64,000 nucleotides of DNA from Serratia nematodiphila DZ0503SBS1 (GCF_000738675.1 NZ_JPUX01000002.1:709291-773290), one strand, 5' to 3'; positions 45,564 through 55,926 are shown, counted from the stretch's first letter. The notes: a model not told the origin generated them from the sequence alone. Made by a program: numbers and translations.

Positions 45564-45623
45564 CCTTCACAGGGCTCCAGGCGGTAGAACCCATGATGCA
45601 ATCGCGCGGCGACAGCGGCCGAC

Positions 45624-46502
45624 TCAGCACCAGTAGGCCATAAAGTTAACGGTAGCGCGGTCCAGATCGCGTTCGCCGATCAGATAACGGCGCAGGGTTT
45701 TCACCGCCGAAGACTCGGCCGCCACCCAGGCATAGAAAGCGTTGCCGCCCGCCGCCCGCTCCCACAACACCTCATCGCTCAGGCTGCTTTCCGCCAGAGA
45801 CTGCGCTTGCGCGCACGCCGAAGCGGGAATATCCACCCGCTGGCGCACCGCTTCCACCAGCAACGTGCCGTGCGCCAACTGGCGGCCCACATCGCGCGGC
45901 AGCCAGTAAACCTCGGCGAACGGGAAGCGGGTCAAATCCAGGCAATCCCCCGCCTGCGGCACTTCGAAGAACGCCTGCACGCGCGGCGGATTGGTCTGCT
46001 GCGCCAATTGCTCCAGAATGCCCATCGCCGCCGGCACGGCCGTTTCATCGGCGATCAACAGCGCCTGCTGCAACTGCGCCGGCGGCGCCCATTCGTAGCC
46101 GCCGCTGTCGCCGTCGAAGTCAGCGTTGGGGGCGACGGTCTGGATGGCATCACCCGGCTCGGCGTGAGTCGCCCAGGCGGAGGCCGGGCCGTTCACGCCA
46201 TGCAGCACGAACTCGACGTCCATCTGATTCTGCTCACGGCGCAGCGCACGCAGCGTATAAGTGCGCATCACCGGGCGTCGCTCTTTGGGGATCGCCATGT
46301 AATCGCCATACCAGTCCGGGCTATTGGCCAACTGCGGGATCTGGCCGTCCGCCGCCGGGAACAACAGTTTGATGCGCTGATCCGGCGCTTCCAACTTCAT
46401 CCGATGAATATCCGCACCTTCAAACACGCAGCGCACCAGCGAAGGTGAAATCAGCGTTTTGCTTTTCAAGGTGATATCAAAAATTCTGTAGCTGGCGGAC
46501 AT
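45624..46502 (-). CDS. siderophore-interacting protein (ferric-siderophore reductase)
   Basis: A 292-residue flavin reductase of the SIP (ViuB/YqjH) family. The FAD motif is MRTYTLRALRREQNQMDVEFVLHG (about residues 78-101), and the C-terminal domain has FYAWVAAESSAVKTLRRYLIGERDLDRATVNFMAYW, the family hallmark. It releases iron from imported siderophores in the cytoplasm using NAD(P)H. It is divergent from the iutA-like receptor with Fur-like sites between, so the two probably act in one uptake route. Confidence 0.92.
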   Translation of the reverse strand: MSASYRIFDITLKSKTLISPSLVRCVFEGADIHRMKLEAPDQRIKLLFPAADGQIPQLANSPDWYGDYMAIPKERRPVMRTYTLRALRREQNQMDVEFVLHGVNGPASAWATHAEPGDAIQTVAPNADFDGDSGGYEWAPPAQLQQALLIADETAVPAAMGILEQLAQQTNPPRVQAFFEVPQAGDCLDLTRFPFAEVYWLPRDVGRQLAHGTLLVEAVRQRVDIPASACAQAQSLAESSLSDEVLWERAAGGNAFYAWVAAESSAVKTLRRYLIGERDLDRATVNFMAYWC

Positions 46503-46635
46503 GTTCTCGATTCTCCGGCAACGGCTGTCGCTTGAACGTATGGCCGATCGGCTGCCGTGTTGACGGCGTGGGTTGCTCGATCGCGCAGCGAGTAAAATGT
46601 TAATAAAACTAATTAATTACGTTAATGTATCGCAA

Positions 46636-46695
46636 AAAATCATATCATGATTTTATTGATAACAAGAAACGTTATTGATAAAAGAATCATTCTCA
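46636..46695. promoter_or_regulatory. Fur-like sites between the reductase and iutA
   Basis: GATAAAAGAATCATTCTCA (46677-46695) resembles the Fur consensus GATAATGATAATCATTATC, best over its right half (AATCATT-TC). An AAAATCATATCATGATTTT near-palindrome lies at 46636-46654. Both are in the AT-rich gap of the divergent iron genes. Confidence 0.6.
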
Positions 46696-46736
46696 AAAAT
46701 AACGCAATAACAATATCACCTGGGAAATAAATAACG

Positions 46737-48977
46737 ATGAAACGCAAACACCTTTGGGTTTTGAATCCTTGTCTGCTGGCGATGCTTGCGCCAACGGCTT
46801 GGGCAGAAGATCAGAAAGCCGGCGCCGAAGAGCAGATGGTGGTCTCCGCCAGCCGTTCACACCGCAGCACGGCGGAAATGGCGCAGACCACCTGGGTGAT
46901 CGAAAGCCAGGAGATCGAACAGCAGGTTCAGGGCGGCAAAGAGATCAAGGACATGTTGGCGCAGCTGATCCCCAGCATGGACGTCAGCGGCCAGGGCCGC
47001 ACCAACTATGGCATGAATATGCGCGGCCGCTCGATGATGGTGATGATTGACGGCGTGCGCCTGAATTCATCGCGCAGCGACAGCCGCCAGTTGGATTCGA
47101 TCGATCCGTTCAATATCGATCATATCGAGGTGATTTCCGGCGCGACCTCGCTGTACGGCGGCGGCAGCACCGGCGGCCTGATCAATATCGTCACCAAAAA
47201 AGGACAACAGGAACAGCAGGTCGAGTTGCAGGTCGGCGGTAAAACCGGCTTTGGCAGCCATAACGATCACGACGAGAACGTGGCGGCGGCGGTCAGCGGC
47301 GGCAACGACAATGCCTCTGGGCGCCTGTCCGTTTCTTACCAGCGCTATGGCGGCTGGTATGACGGCAAAGGCAATGAGGTATTGATCGACAATACCCAAA
47401 CCGGCCTGCAGTATTCCGATCGCCTCGACGTGATGGGCACCGGCACCCTCAACATCGACGATCATCAACAGCTGCAGCTGACCACCCAATACTACAAAAG
47501 CCAATCCGACGGCGATCACGGCCTGTTCCTGGGAGAGAACTTTGCGGCGGTGACCGGCAATGCCAAGGCATATAACAGCGGTAACTTAAACTCCGATCGC
47601 ATCCCCGGCACCGAACGACATCTCATCAACCTGCAGTATTCCAACACTGATTTCCTCGGCCAGGATTTGGTGGCGCAGGTCTACTACCGCGACGAAACGT
47701 TGACCTTCTACCCGTTCCCGACGCTGGCGGGCAAAGCGCCGAACTATTACGTCAGCAGCATTGGCGCTTCGCAGCAAAAAACCGATTTCTACGGTGGCAA
47801 GCTGACGTTAAACAGCAAACCTGTCGACGCACTGACGCTGACTTACGGCATTGACGCCGAGCATGAAAGCTTCAACGCCAACCAGCAGTTCTTCAACCTG
47901 GCGAAGGCTCAGCAGTCGGGCGGCATGACGCTGGAGAACGCTTACAGCACCGGCCGCTACCCGAGCTATACCACCAGCAACCTGGCGTCGTTCCTGCAGG
48001 CCAGCTACGACATCAACCCGATCTTCACCCTGAGCGGCGGCGTGCGTTATCAGTACACCGAAAACAAGATCGATGACTTCGTCGGTTATAACCAGCAGCA
48101 GGCAATCGCCACCGGCGCCGCGACGTCCGCCGACGCTATACCGGGCGGGAAAACCGACTACAACAACGCGCTGTTCAATGCCGGCCTGCTGGCGCACCTG
48201 ACCGAGCGCCAGCAAACCTGGTTCAACTTCTCTCAGGGCTTTGAGATCCCGGATCCGGGCAAATATTACGGTAACGGCACCTACGCGTTGAACGGCGGAC
48301 ATTACCAGTTGCTGAAGAGTGTCAACGTCGGCGACTCCAAGCTGGAAGGCATCAAGGTCAATGCCTACGAGCTGGGCTGGCGCTATACCGGCGATAACCT
48401 GCGCACGCAAATCGCCGCCTACTACTCGCTGTCCGACAAGAGCATCGCCATCAACAAAACCGACATGACCATTAACGTCAATGCGGATAAGCGGCGCATC
48501 TATGGGCTGGAAGGGGCGGTGGACTACTTCTTTGAAGACAGCGACTGGAGCGCCGGCACCAACTTCAACGTTATCCGATCCGAAACCAAGGTCAACGGCG
48601 AATGGAAGAAGCTGGTGGTCGATACCGCCAGCCCATCGAAAGTCACCGCTTATGTCGGCTGGGCGCCGGGCGACTGGAATCTGCGTTTACAGTCGCAGCA
48701 AACCTTCGACGTGTCGGACGATGGCGATTACACCAAGGCCAATTCCACCCAGGGGCGCAAAATCGATGGCTACAACACCCTCGATTTCCTCGGCAGCTAT
48801 ACCCTGCCGGTAGGGAAAATCAGCTTCAGCGTGGAAAACTTGCTGGACAAGGAATACACCACCGTTTGGGGCCAACGCGCGCCGATCCTGTACAGCCCGA
48901 CCTACGGATCGCCTGAGCTGTACAGCTATAAAGGCCGCGGACGCACCTTCGGCTTGAACTATTCGGTGTTATTCTGA
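46737..48977 (+). CDS. iutA: TonB-dependent ferric aerobactin receptor, IutA-like
   Basis: A 746-residue outer-membrane receptor with a signal peptide (about 1-23, WAEDQ), a TonB box region (EEQMVVSASR), a plug (VIESQEIEQQVQGGKEIKDML... ending SLYGGGSTGGLINIVTKKGQ) and a 22-strand barrel ending GRTFGLNYSVLF. Long blocks are the same as I recall for E. coli IutA, such as TNYGMNMRGR, VRLNSSRSDSRQLDS and FNIDHIEVISGATSLYGGG. It should bind ferric aerobactin. No iucABCD genes are in the window, so it may serve uptake of siderophore made elsewhere or by others. Confidence 0.92.
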   Translation: MKRKHLWVLNPCLLAMLAPTAWAEDQKAGAEEQMVVSASRSHRSTAEMAQTTWVIESQEIEQQVQGGKEIKDMLAQLIPSMDVSGQGRTNYGMNMRGRSMMVMIDGVRLNSSRSDSRQLDSIDPFNIDHIEVISGATSLYGGGSTGGLINIVTKKGQQEQQVELQVGGKTGFGSHNDHDENVAAAVSGGNDNASGRLSVSYQRYGGWYDGKGNEVLIDNTQTGLQYSDRLDVMGTGTLNIDDHQQLQLTTQYYKSQSDGDHGLFLGENFAAVTGNAKAYNSGNLNSDRIPGTERHLINLQYSNTDFLGQDLVAQVYYRDETLTFYPFPTLAGKAPNYYVSSIGASQQKTDFYGGKLTLNSKPVDALTLTYGIDAEHESFNANQQFFNLAKAQQSGGMTLENAYSTGRYPSYTTSNLASFLQASYDINPIFTLSGGVRYQYTENKIDDFVGYNQQQAIATGAATSADAIPGGKTDYNNALFNAGLLAHLTERQQTWFNFSQGFEIPDPGKYYGNGTYALNGGHYQLLKSVNVGDSKLEGIKVNAYELGWRYTGDNLRTQIAAYYSLSDKSIAINKTDMTINVNADKRRIYGLEGAVDYFFEDSDWSAGTNFNVIRSETKVNGEWKKLVVDTASPSKVTAYVGWAPGDWNLRLQSQQTFDVSDDGDYTKANSTQGRKIDGYNTLDFLGSYTLPVGKISFSVENLLDKEYTTVWGQRAPILYSPTYGSPELYSYKGRGRTFGLNYSVLF

Positions 48978-48983
48978 GAATAA

Positions 48984-49003
48984 GGGGCCGGTCTGCCGGC
49001 CCC
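48984..49003 (+). terminator. probable iutA terminator
   Basis: GGGGCCGG-tctg-CCGGCCCC, seven bases after the iutA stop, followed by GTTCATT. Strong stem but weak T tract. Confidence 0.6.
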
Positions 49004-49043
49004 GTTCATTGGGCCGCGCCGTTTTTCAGAGAACGGAAACGAC

Positions 49044-49075
49044 GAAGCCCTGAGTTATCGCTAACTCAGGGCTTC
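49044..49075 (-). terminator. terminator after tRNA-Asp (first copy)
   Basis: GAAGCCCTGAGTTA pairs with TAACTCAGGGCTTC (49044-49057 and 49062-49075), just past the tRNA 3' end. The GCCCTGAGT stem recurs after the second tRNA-Asp. Confidence 0.7.
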
Positions 49076-49082
49076 TGAATAG

Positions 49083-49159
49083 TGGCGGAACGGACGGGGC
49101 TCGAACCCGCGACCCCCTGCGTGACAGGCAGGTATTCTAACCAACTGAACTACCGCTCC
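49083..49159 (-). tRNA. aspV: tRNA-Asp (GTC)
   Basis: 77 bases with encoded CCA; acceptor GGAGCGG/CCGTTCC, anticodon GTC in the loop CTGTCAC. Position beside dnaQ corresponds to aspV in E. coli. The tRNA is identical to the one at 57880-57956. The rest of the 48978-49303 gap holds only the terminators and AT-rich sequence. Confidence 0.97.
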
Positions 49160-49303
49160 GCGCCATTCCCTCTTGCGGGGGAACGAGGCGCATATTACGG
49201 ACGCCTCTCGGTTCCGTCAACGCCTTTTTCTCCGCAAATGAACCGTTTGCACAGTTTTTCAACGAAGATTCATCCGGTGAGGTTTTTTCACGCAAAAACG
49301 CCG

Positions 49304-50047
49304 TTATTCCGCCGGCGCTCCGCGCCACAGGCAGCTACCGCCCTTCTTCGCCACCAGATCCAGACGCGCCTCATGCGCCTTCACTTCTTCGTCGCTGGCG
49401 TAGACCACTTTCATCGCCGTCGCCGGGCGGACAATGCGTTGTATTTCTTGCGCGGCGTCATTTTGCTGGGTATCCCCCTCCATCTGGAACGCTATCGAGG
49501 TCTGACCGCCGGTCATCGCCAGATAAACTTCCGCCAGGATCTCGGCATCGAGCAATGCGCCGTGCAGCGTACGCTTGCTGTTGTCTATCTCATAACGGCT
49601 GCACAAGGCATCGAGGTTGTTGCGCTTGCCCGGGAACAGGCGACGCGCCATCAACAGGCTGTCGGTGATGGTGCAGAAGGTCTCGGTCTTCGGGATGCCC
49701 TGCTGCAACATGCGGAATTCGTGATCCATAAAGCCGATATCGAACGCCGCGTTATGGATCACCAGCTCGCCGCCGCGGATAAAGTCGAGGAACTCCTCGG
49801 CAACCTGATCGAAGGTCGGCTTGTCGGCCAAGAAGTCGTCGCTGATGCCGTGTACGCCGTAGGCTTCCGGATCCACCAGCCGATCCGGCTTGATGTATAC
49901 GTGGAAGTTGCGCCCGGTCAGGCGGCGGTTAATCACCTCCACCGCACCGATTTCGATGATGCGGTGCCCTTCGTAGTGCACCCCAAGCTTGTTCATACCG
50001 GTGGTTTCGGTATCGAGGACAATCTGTCTGGTGGTTGTAGAGATCAT
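49304..50047 (-). CDS. dnaQ: DNA polymerase III epsilon subunit (proofreading exonuclease)
   Basis: A 247-residue 3'-5' exonuclease that proofreads for the replicative polymerase. Catalytic residues are in VLDTETTGM (D, E), [14 protein letters not shown] (Exo II) and [15 protein letters not shown] (H, D of Exo III-epsilon). The C-terminal part after about residue 190 ([13 protein letters not shown]...) contains the QxxxxF-like clamp-binding region and alpha-binding tail. Divergent from rnhA, as in E. coli. Confidence 0.98.
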   Translation of the reverse strand: MISTTTRQIVLDTETTGMNKLGVHYEGHRIIEIGAVEVINRRLTGRNFHVYIKPDRLVDPEAYGVHGISDDFLADKPTFDQVAEEFLDFIRGGELVIHNAAFDIGFMDHEFRMLQQGIPKTETFCTITDSLLMARRLFPGKRNNLDALCSRYEIDNSKRTLHGALLDAEILAEVYLAMTGGQTSIAFQMEGDTQQNDAAQEIQRIVRPATAMKVVYASDEEVKAHEARLDLVAKKGGSCLWRGAPAE

Positions 50048-50119
50048 ATTGCAGTGCTCACAGCGCTCGTTTATGTCAGACTTGGCTTTTATAAAACTGA
50101 TAGGAAGAGTCTACCAGAG

Positions 50120-50587
50120 ATGCTCAAACAGGTAGAAATTTTCACCGACGGCTCCTGCCTTGGCAACCCTGGCCCCGGTGGCTACGGCGCGATACTGCGC
50201 TATAAGCAGACGGAAAAAACCTTCAGCGAAGGATTCCGTCTTACCACCAATAACCGCATGGAAATGATGGCGGCGATCGTGGCGCTGGAAGCGCTGACCG
50301 TGCCCTGCGCCGTGACGCTCAGCACCGACAGCCAGTACGTGCGCCAGGGCATCACCAGCTGGATCCATAACTGGAAGAAACGCGGTTGGAAAACCGCCGA
50401 CAAAAAACCGGTCAAAAATGTCGATCTGTGGCAGCGGCTGGATCAGGCCATTCAGCGCCACGAGGTGAAATGGGAATGGGTCAAGGGCCACGCCGGCCAT
50501 CCGGAGAACGAACGTTGTGACGTGCTGGCGCGCGAAGCGGCCGGTAAACCGACGCAGGAAGACGTCGGTTACCAACCGGAAGCCTAA
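50120..50587 (+). CDS. rnhA: ribonuclease HI
   Basis: A 155-residue enzyme, the E. coli length, that cuts RNA in RNA-DNA hybrids. The catalytic carboxylates D10 ([11 protein letters not shown]), E48 (RMEMMA), D70 (STDSQYV) and D134 ([10 protein letters not shown]) and the basic handle ([20 protein letters not shown]) are all present. A longer open frame extends upstream but is antisense to dnaQ; the ATG at 50120 has AGAG before it. The last four bases overlap yafS convergently. Confidence 0.98.
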   Translation: MLKQVEIFTDGSCLGNPGPGGYGAILRYKQTEKTFSEGFRLTTNNRMEMMAAIVALEALTVPCAVTLSTDSQYVRQGITSWIHNWKKRGWKTADKKPVKNVDLWQRLDQAIQRHEVKWEWVKGHAGHPENERCDVLAREAAGKPTQEDVGYQPEA

Positions 50588-51303
50588 GGCAGCTTGCGAT
50601 AGCTCTTGGTCGCGCCCACCGCGCGGCTGAGAGACGGCTTTCTCGCCCCCAGTTTCATCGGCGTGGGCGTCAGCGGCAAGGTGCGCTTACGCGCCACAAT
50701 CACGCTCATGCAGCCCAGCGCCGGCAAATGGGTGCATAAAAATTTGCCGCCCTTGCGGTGCCACGGCAGTACGTGAAAACGCGCCTGGTGCAACACCTCG
50801 TAATTCAGCAGGCTGAGCCAATCCAGCAGCCGCATCTGGGTAAACATGCGGCTGACATAGGGCTGGCGACGACGCAACCCGGGCGCCAGCTTGCCCAACC
50901 CCAGCAGGCTGAACGGATTGAAACTGCTGATGACCAACCAGCCGTCGTCGATCAACACCCTGTCCACCTCACGCAGCATGCGATGCGGATCGTCCGCATA
51001 GGACAGCGTATGCGCCAACAGGCAGGCATCTACCGACTTGGCGGCAAACGGCAGTTGATAAGCGTCGGCGACCACCTGCAGCCCTTCCCCCTCCAGCCCT
51101 ACGTTAACCTGATGGGAGATTGCGCATTTATCCGTGGCCAGCTCAGCGCTGAGCATGCCCATCTTCAGCAGATGGAAACCGAACAGCTTGGGCCACCAGG
51201 GTTGCAACTGCCGTTCGAGCGCTTCACGATAGTACTCCCCCCACGGCAGCTCAGCCCAGGACTGCGGGCCGGTGAGCTTTTGTAGAGTATGGGCTGGTTT
51301 CAT
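50584..51303 (-). CDS. yafS: class I SAM-dependent methyltransferase YafS
   Basis: A 239-residue Rossmann-fold methyltransferase of unknown substrate. The SAM-binding region is less canonical at motif I; the [27 protein letters not shown] block (about residues 92-118) and [17 protein letters not shown] strand follow. It lies between rnhA and gloB as in E. coli and is divergent from gloB with a 44-base gap. The C-terminal 30 residues are basic and variable. Confidence 0.9.
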   Translation of the reverse strand: MKPAHTLQKLTGPQSWAELPWGEYYREALERQLQPWWPKLFGFHLLKMGMLSAELATDKCAISHQVNVGLEGEGLQVVADAYQLPFAAKSVDACLLAHTLSYADDPHRMLREVDRVLIDDGWLVISSFNPFSLLGLGKLAPGLRRRQPYVSRMFTQMRLLDWLSLLNYEVLHQARFHVLPWHRKGGKFLCTHLPALGCMSVIVARKRTLPLTPTPMKLGARKPSLSRAVGATKSYRKLP

Positions 51304-51347
51304 GATTTATTATCTTCTTTCAAGCCGTTGCCAACGAGAGGTACACC

Positions 51348-52103
51348 ATGAATCTTATCAGCATTCCCGCCTTCCAGGACAATTACATTTGGTTATTGGA
51401 TGACCGACAGGGGCGCTGCATTATCGTCGATCCGGGTGAAGCGCAGCCGGTGCTCGAGGCGCTGCAGCGCCTGCAGCTGGCGCCGGCGGCGATCCTGCTG
51501 ACCCACCACCACCACGATCACGTCGGTGGCGTGGCGCAGATTGTCGCGCAGTACCCTGGCCTGGCCGTCTATGGGCCGCAGGAAACCGCGGACAAAGGCG
51601 CCAACCACATCGTCCATGACGGCGACACCTTTGATATCGATGGCCGCCAATACAGGACTATCGCCGTTCCCGGCCATACGCTGGGCCATGTGGCATTCTA
51701 TAGTGCCCCTTATCTGTTCTGCGGCGACACCATTTTCTCCGCCGGCTGCGGCAGGCTGTTTGAAGGCACCGCCAAACAAATGTACGACTCATTTCAACAA
51801 CTCGCGCAACTTCCCGATAACACCTTAATTTGCTGCGCGCATGAATATACTCTTTCAAATCTTAAGTTTGCGCGGGCTATTTTGCCGGAAGATCGAGAGA
51901 TTGAAACATATCAACAACATGTTGAAGCGTTAAGGGCAAAAGGCCAAGCCAGCGTGCCGACTACATTGCTATTAGAGCGCAAAATTAACCTGTTTTTACG
52001 TTGCCATGACACTGATTTACAAAAGAAATTAGGCTTTAATTCACCACCGAAAAGCCTTCATTCAGTTTTTTCCGAATTACGCCTGCGGAAAGATAACTTC
52101 TAA
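51348..52103 (+). CDS. gloB: hydroxyacylglutathione hydrolase (glyoxalase II)
   Basis: A 251-residue metallo-beta-lactamase-fold enzyme that hydrolyses S-lactoylglutathione in methylglyoxal detoxification. The metal motif [11 protein letters not shown] (about residues 52-62), then GHTLGH (H near 110) and [17 protein letters not shown] (D near 127) are intact, and the C-terminal helical glutathione-binding domain ends LRLRKDNF. Same length as E. coli GloB. Followed 71 bases later by mltD. Confidence 0.97.
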   Translation: MNLISIPAFQDNYIWLLDDRQGRCIIVDPGEAQPVLEALQRLQLAPAAILLTHHHHDHVGGVAQIVAQYPGLAVYGPQETADKGANHIVHDGDTFDIDGRQYRTIAVPGHTLGHVAFYSAPYLFCGDTIFSAGCGRLFEGTAKQMYDSFQQLAQLPDNTLICCAHEYTLSNLKFARAILPEDREIETYQQHVEALRAKGQASVPTTLLLERKINLFLRCHDTDLQKKLGFNSPPKSLHSVFSELRLRKDNF

Positions 52104-52174
52104 GCTTTTAGTTGTGTTATTTGGCGAAGCAAAGTATTATTGCTCGTCTTTTAAGCAACTACATTGACACACAC

Positions 52175-53557
52175 ATGAAGGCTAAAGCGATATTTCTCGC
52201 CTCGGTCTTGCTAGTGGGTTGCCAGTCGTCCAGGCAGGACGCACCGGCGCCAGAACAGCATGCACAGAGTTTGTCTTCGGCTGGTCAAGATGGTGAAGCA
52301 GGAGAGTACACAGCAAATGGCCGAGCGAGCTCGGCGCGGTGGTTGGATAACAACAGTCCCGCCGCGCAACAGGACCTGTGGAACTTCATTAGCGACGAGC
52401 TGAAGATGGAGGTTCCGGAAAATTCCCGGATCCGTGATCAGAAAAGAAAGTACTTAAAAAGTAAGAGCTATCTCCACGATGTAACATTACGGGCAGAGCC
52501 GTACATGTACTGGATAGTCGGGCAGATTAAGAAACGTAATATGCCGATGGAACTGGTACTGCTACCCATAGTGGAGAGCGCTTTTGACCCACACGCCACG
52601 TCAAGTGCCAACGCCGCAGGGCTATGGCAAATCGTGCCGCAAACGGGTCGCAATTATGGTTTGAAAAACAATCAGTGGTATGACGGCCGACGCGATGTCG
52701 TCGCCTCGACAACCGCTGCGCTTAACATGATGCAGCGCTTGAACCGCATGTTTAACGGCGACTGGTTACTGACCGTAGCCGCCTATAACAGTGGTGAAGG
52801 CCGCGTGATGCAAGCGGTGAAGGCAAACAAACGCCAGGGTAAGCCAACCAATTTCTGGGCATTGTCGCTTCCGCGTGAAACGTCAATCTATGTCCCGAAA
52901 ATGCTGGCGCTGAGCGACATCATCAAGAACAGTAAGAAGTACGGCGTGAAACTCCCGAAAACGGATGAAACCCGTGCGCTGGCGCGTATCGATGTCGGAC
53001 AGCAGATCCAGCTGACTCAGGCGGCTGAGATGGCAGGGCTTTCAGTCACCAAGATGAAAGCGTATAACCCAGGCTACAAAAAAGGCGTTACGGCACCCAA
53101 CGGGCCCCATTACATCATGGTTCCCAAAGGACATGCCGAGCAACTGAAAGACTCGCTGGCCGATGGCCAGATCGCCGTGACTCAGCCAACGACGCAGTTG
53201 GCGAAGAACAGCGGTTTGACCGGTGGCAGTTCGTATAAAGTGCGCTCCGGCGACACCTTATCGGGCATTGCCAAGCGGCTGAACGTTAAGACCAGCGATT
53301 TGCAGAGTTGGAACAACTTACGCGCCAAGAGCGCCATAAAAGTTGGGCAAACCCTGCAAGTGGCCAGCAATACTGGCAGTAACAGCAGTATCACCTACCA
53401 GGTTCGTAAAGGTGATTCGCTCGCCAGTATCGCACGTCGTCACGGCGTCGATATTAACGACGTGATGCGTTGGAATTCAACGCTCGCCAAAGGCAACCTG
53501 CAGCCAGGTTTGAAGCTGACCCTGTTTGTCGGCAACAAGCTAACGCCGGATACTTAA
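52175..53557 (+). CDS. mltD: membrane-bound lytic murein transglycosylase D
   Basis: A 460-residue outer-membrane lipoprotein (lipobox SVLLVGC, C16) that cleaves peptidoglycan glycan strands with formation of 1,6-anhydro ends. The GH23 domain has the catalytic E134 in IVESAFDPHATS followed by AAGLWQIVPQTGRNYGL. Two C-terminal LysM repeats (about residues 349-393 and 407-452) bind glycan. The start at 52175 gives a proper lipoprotein signal; the frame opens 21 codons earlier. GC here is lower than in gloB, but the gene is a normal core member. Confidence 0.97.
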   Translation: MKAKAIFLASVLLVGCQSSRQDAPAPEQHAQSLSSAGQDGEAGEYTANGRASSARWLDNNSPAAQQDLWNFISDELKMEVPENSRIRDQKRKYLKSKSYLHDVTLRAEPYMYWIVGQIKKRNMPMELVLLPIVESAFDPHATSSANAAGLWQIVPQTGRNYGLKNNQWYDGRRDVVASTTAALNMMQRLNRMFNGDWLLTVAAYNSGEGRVMQAVKANKRQGKPTNFWALSLPRETSIYVPKMLALSDIIKNSKKYGVKLPKTDETRALARIDVGQQIQLTQAAEMAGLSVTKMKAYNPGYKKGVTAPNGPHYIMVPKGHAEQLKDSLADGQIAVTQPTTQLAKNSGLTGGSSYKVRSGDTLSGIAKRLNVKTSDLQSWNNLRAKSAIKVGQTLQVASNTGSNSSITYQVRKGDSLASIARRHGVDINDVMRWNSTLAKGNLQPGLKLTLFVGNKLTPDT

Positions 53558-53569
53558 ATGTTCGGCACA

Positions 53570-53597
53570 AAAAAAGCACCCTTCGGGGTGCTTTTTT
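53570..53597. terminator. bidirectional terminator between mltD and yafD
   Basis: AAAAAAGCACCC-ttcg-GGGTGCTTTTTT, with A and T tracts on both sides, between convergent genes. Confidence 0.93.
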
Positions 53598-53609
53598 ATT
53601 AGCTGCGAT

Positions 53610-54404
53610 TCACCATACCGGCGAGTCTTTCTCCGGATGAAACTCCACCAACAGCGGGTTGTGATCCGACGCGCTGGTCACCAGCACCGACGCCTCCACC
53701 ACCCCCAGATTGCGGTAAAATACGAAATCCAGTGGACGACCGAAGGCCTTGCGGCGATGGTCGTCGGTGAAACTCACCTCGCGCAGCGCCATCTCTCCGG
53801 CGAAGTCATACAGCGCATTGATGCGCTTGCGGCTCCAGGCGTTGAAGTCCCCGGCCATGATCACCGGCCCCCGGTGACTGGCGATCTGTTCGCCTATCGG
53901 CCCCAACTGCTTGCTGTAGACGTCGACGCCCAGGCTAAAGTTCACCGCATGGATGTTCACCACCATCAACAGCTCGCCGTTGTACAGCGGATAAACGGTG
54001 ATCAGGGCCGACTTGGACAGCCGCAGCAGCGGCTCTCGCTCGCGCAGCGGGCAACAGTAAACAGGATGAGCGGCCGCCAGCGTCATCACGCCGGAAGGGT
54101 GCTGCGGTAGCACAAAGGCCGGCACCTGATCGGCCGCCAGATAGTTGGCGGTAGCGTAGCTCACCAACTCTGGCGTGGTTTGCGCCTCTTGCAACAATAC
54201 CAGCTGCGCGTCTTTGCCATGGTTTTTCAGCACCGAAAGCCAGTCGGCTCGCTGCTGTTTGAAAATATTCCACACCATAACGCGCAAGGCGCCGGTCGTC
54301 GGCAGCGCCGCCCCTGGCGGCAACGGCTGGTTAACGGCGCCAGGAAAGATTCGCTCAACTGGCTGACCTGCAACATACCTCATTGCATAAGTTCGTTTCG
54401 GCAC
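53610..54404 (-). CDS. yafD: endonuclease/exonuclease/phosphatase-family protein YafD
   Basis: A 264-residue EEP-fold protein. Metal and catalytic motifs: [25 protein letters not shown] (E), [10 protein letters not shown] (H), MAGDFNAWS (D, N) and [12 protein letters not shown] (D, H). E. coli YafD has been linked to resistance to host or stress conditions, but its substrate is unknown. In E. coli yafE lies next to it; here that gene is missing, and 54405-54605 contains no convincing gene. Confidence 0.93.
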   Translation of the reverse strand: MPKRTYAMRYVAGQPVERIFPGAVNQPLPPGAALPTTGALRVMVWNIFKQQRADWLSVLKNHGKDAQLVLLQEAQTTPELVSYATANYLAADQVPAFVLPQHPSGVMTLAAAHPVYCCPLREREPLLRLSKSALITVYPLYNGELLMVVNIHAVNFSLGVDVYSKQLGPIGEQIASHRGPVIMAGDFNAWSRKRINALYDFAGEMALREVSFTDDHRRKAFGRPLDFVFYRNLGVVEASVLVTSASDHNPLLVEFHPEKDSPVW

Positions 54405-54589
54405 GCGATTCGCCTATTACCCATTAACATGAAAACTGGCGATGAACACTCGCCAACGATGAATTGATTATACGCCTACCCTGCATAGAGGGCATGGCTT
54501 TTGCGGGCATCACCTTTTCAGTTATAGGGGCCGCCTGCAGCGATTTCAATCTTCTGACGGTATAGCTGTGTAAAGGTGAGGGGTAATAG

Positions 54590-54624
54590 GTGAAAAATGC
54601 GAAAAGGCCCGCAAAATGCGGGCC
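54590..54624 (-). terminator. terminator of the MFS transporter gene
   Basis: On the minus strand GGCCCGCA-ttt-TGCGGGCC (54606-54624) is followed by TTTTCGCATTTTT, 22 bases past the stop. Confidence 0.85.
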
Positions 54625-54645
54625 AGGCAGCAAGGGTTTTACGAA

Positions 54646-55821
54646 TTAAGCCGTTTGCAGCTGAGACTTTTTATCCAGGCGGCCACTGAGGCTAACCAGC
54701 AACAATGCAACCACCACGATCAGCGCGCCAATCCAGGGGGTCTGCGCCAGCCCCAGTGAGGCAACAGTCTGGCCGCCAATCACCGAGCCGAGCGCAATGC
54801 CGATGTTGAACGCCGCGATGTTGAGACCGGACGCCACATCCACCGCATTTGGCGTGTATTGCGCGGCTTTCTGCACCACATACACCTGCAGCCCCGGCAC
54901 GTTGCCGAAAGCGAACACGCCCATCACAATCACCGTCAGCAAAGCGGCAATACTGTGGCTGGCGGTAAACTGGAACACCAGCAACAAAACGGCCAGCGCG
55001 GCAAAGATAAAGCTCAACGCACGCACGGCCCCATGACGATCGGCCAGCTTGCCTCCCCAGATGTTACCCACCGCCACCGCGACGCCATAAGCCAACAGTA
55101 TCCAGCTCACGGTCGGAGCAGAGAAGCCGGCCAGTTCCTGCATCATCGGCGCAAGGAAGGTAAAGGTCGTGAAGACCCCGCCGTATCCCAATGCGGTAAT
55201 CGCGTAAATCAGCAGCAGACGAGGATGAGTCAGCACTTTCAGCTGTTCCCGCACGCCGGCGCTGCCCTGGTTCTTGATATTGCTCGGCACCAGAATAATG
55301 CTGGCCAGCGTGGCGACAGCGCCAATCAGAGAAACGGCCAGGAAGGTCTCACGCCAGCCAAACTGCTGGCCGATGAACGTCCCCAGCGGTACGCCGGTCA
55401 CCAGCGCCACCGTCAGGCCACCAAACATGATGGCGATGGCGGAGGCCGCCTTCTCTTTCGCCACCAGGCTAGTGGCGATAGTGGAACCGATAGAGAAGAA
55501 CACGCCGTGCGCCAGGCCGGTCAACAACCGAGCCACTACCAGCGATTCATAACTGGGTGACTGCCAGGCTAGCAGGTTGCCGAGAGTGAACAGCACCATC
55601 AGGCCAACCAGCAGCAGTTTGCGCGGTATACGGCTGGTCAGGGCCGTCAGCACCGGCGCGCCAATGGCTACGCCGAGGGCATAGATAGTCACCAGCAACC
55701 CAGCGGACGGTACAGTCACTCCCAACTGCTCCGCGATAGTCGGAATCAACCCGACAATCACGAACTCGGTCGTGCCGATAGCAAAAGCGCTGATGGTTAA
55801 GGCAAGTAATGCGAGTGGCAT
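54646..55821 (-). CDS. MFS efflux transporter, DHA1 family (391 aa)
   Basis: A 391-residue protein with about twelve transmembrane segments. The opening ALTISAFAIGTTEFVIVGLIPTIA and the first-loop APVLTALTSRIPRKLLL motif place it with AraJ/YdhP-type drug:H+ antiporters. It is divergent from a LysR gene, a common regulator-transporter layout, so the regulator probably controls it. The natural substrate is unknown; small aromatic or antimicrobial compounds are typical for the group. Confidence 0.88.
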   Translation of the reverse strand: MPLALLALTISAFAIGTTEFVIVGLIPTIAEQLGVTVPSAGLLVTIYALGVAIGAPVLTALTSRIPRKLLLVGLMVLFTLGNLLAWQSPSYESLVVARLLTGLAHGVFFSIGSTIATSLVAKEKAASAIAIMFGGLTVALVTGVPLGTFIGQQFGWRETFLAVSLIGAVATLASIILVPSNIKNQGSAGVREQLKVLTHPRLLLIYAITALGYGGVFTTFTFLAPMMQELAGFSAPTVSWILLAYGVAVAVGNIWGGKLADRHGAVRALSFIFAALAVLLLVFQFTASHSIAALLTVIVMGVFAFGNVPGLQVYVVQKAAQYTPNAVDVASGLNIAAFNIGIALGSVIGGQTVASLGLAQTPWIGALIVVVALLLVSLSGRLDKKSQLQTA

Positions 55822-55926
55822 TTTTTACTCCGAAATAGCATTCAAGTTGATGACGGCTATTATCGGCCTATGCTTAAATGATAAAAATGCTCAAAATTTC
55901 AAATTAACTTTGCCATTGGAGCAAAA

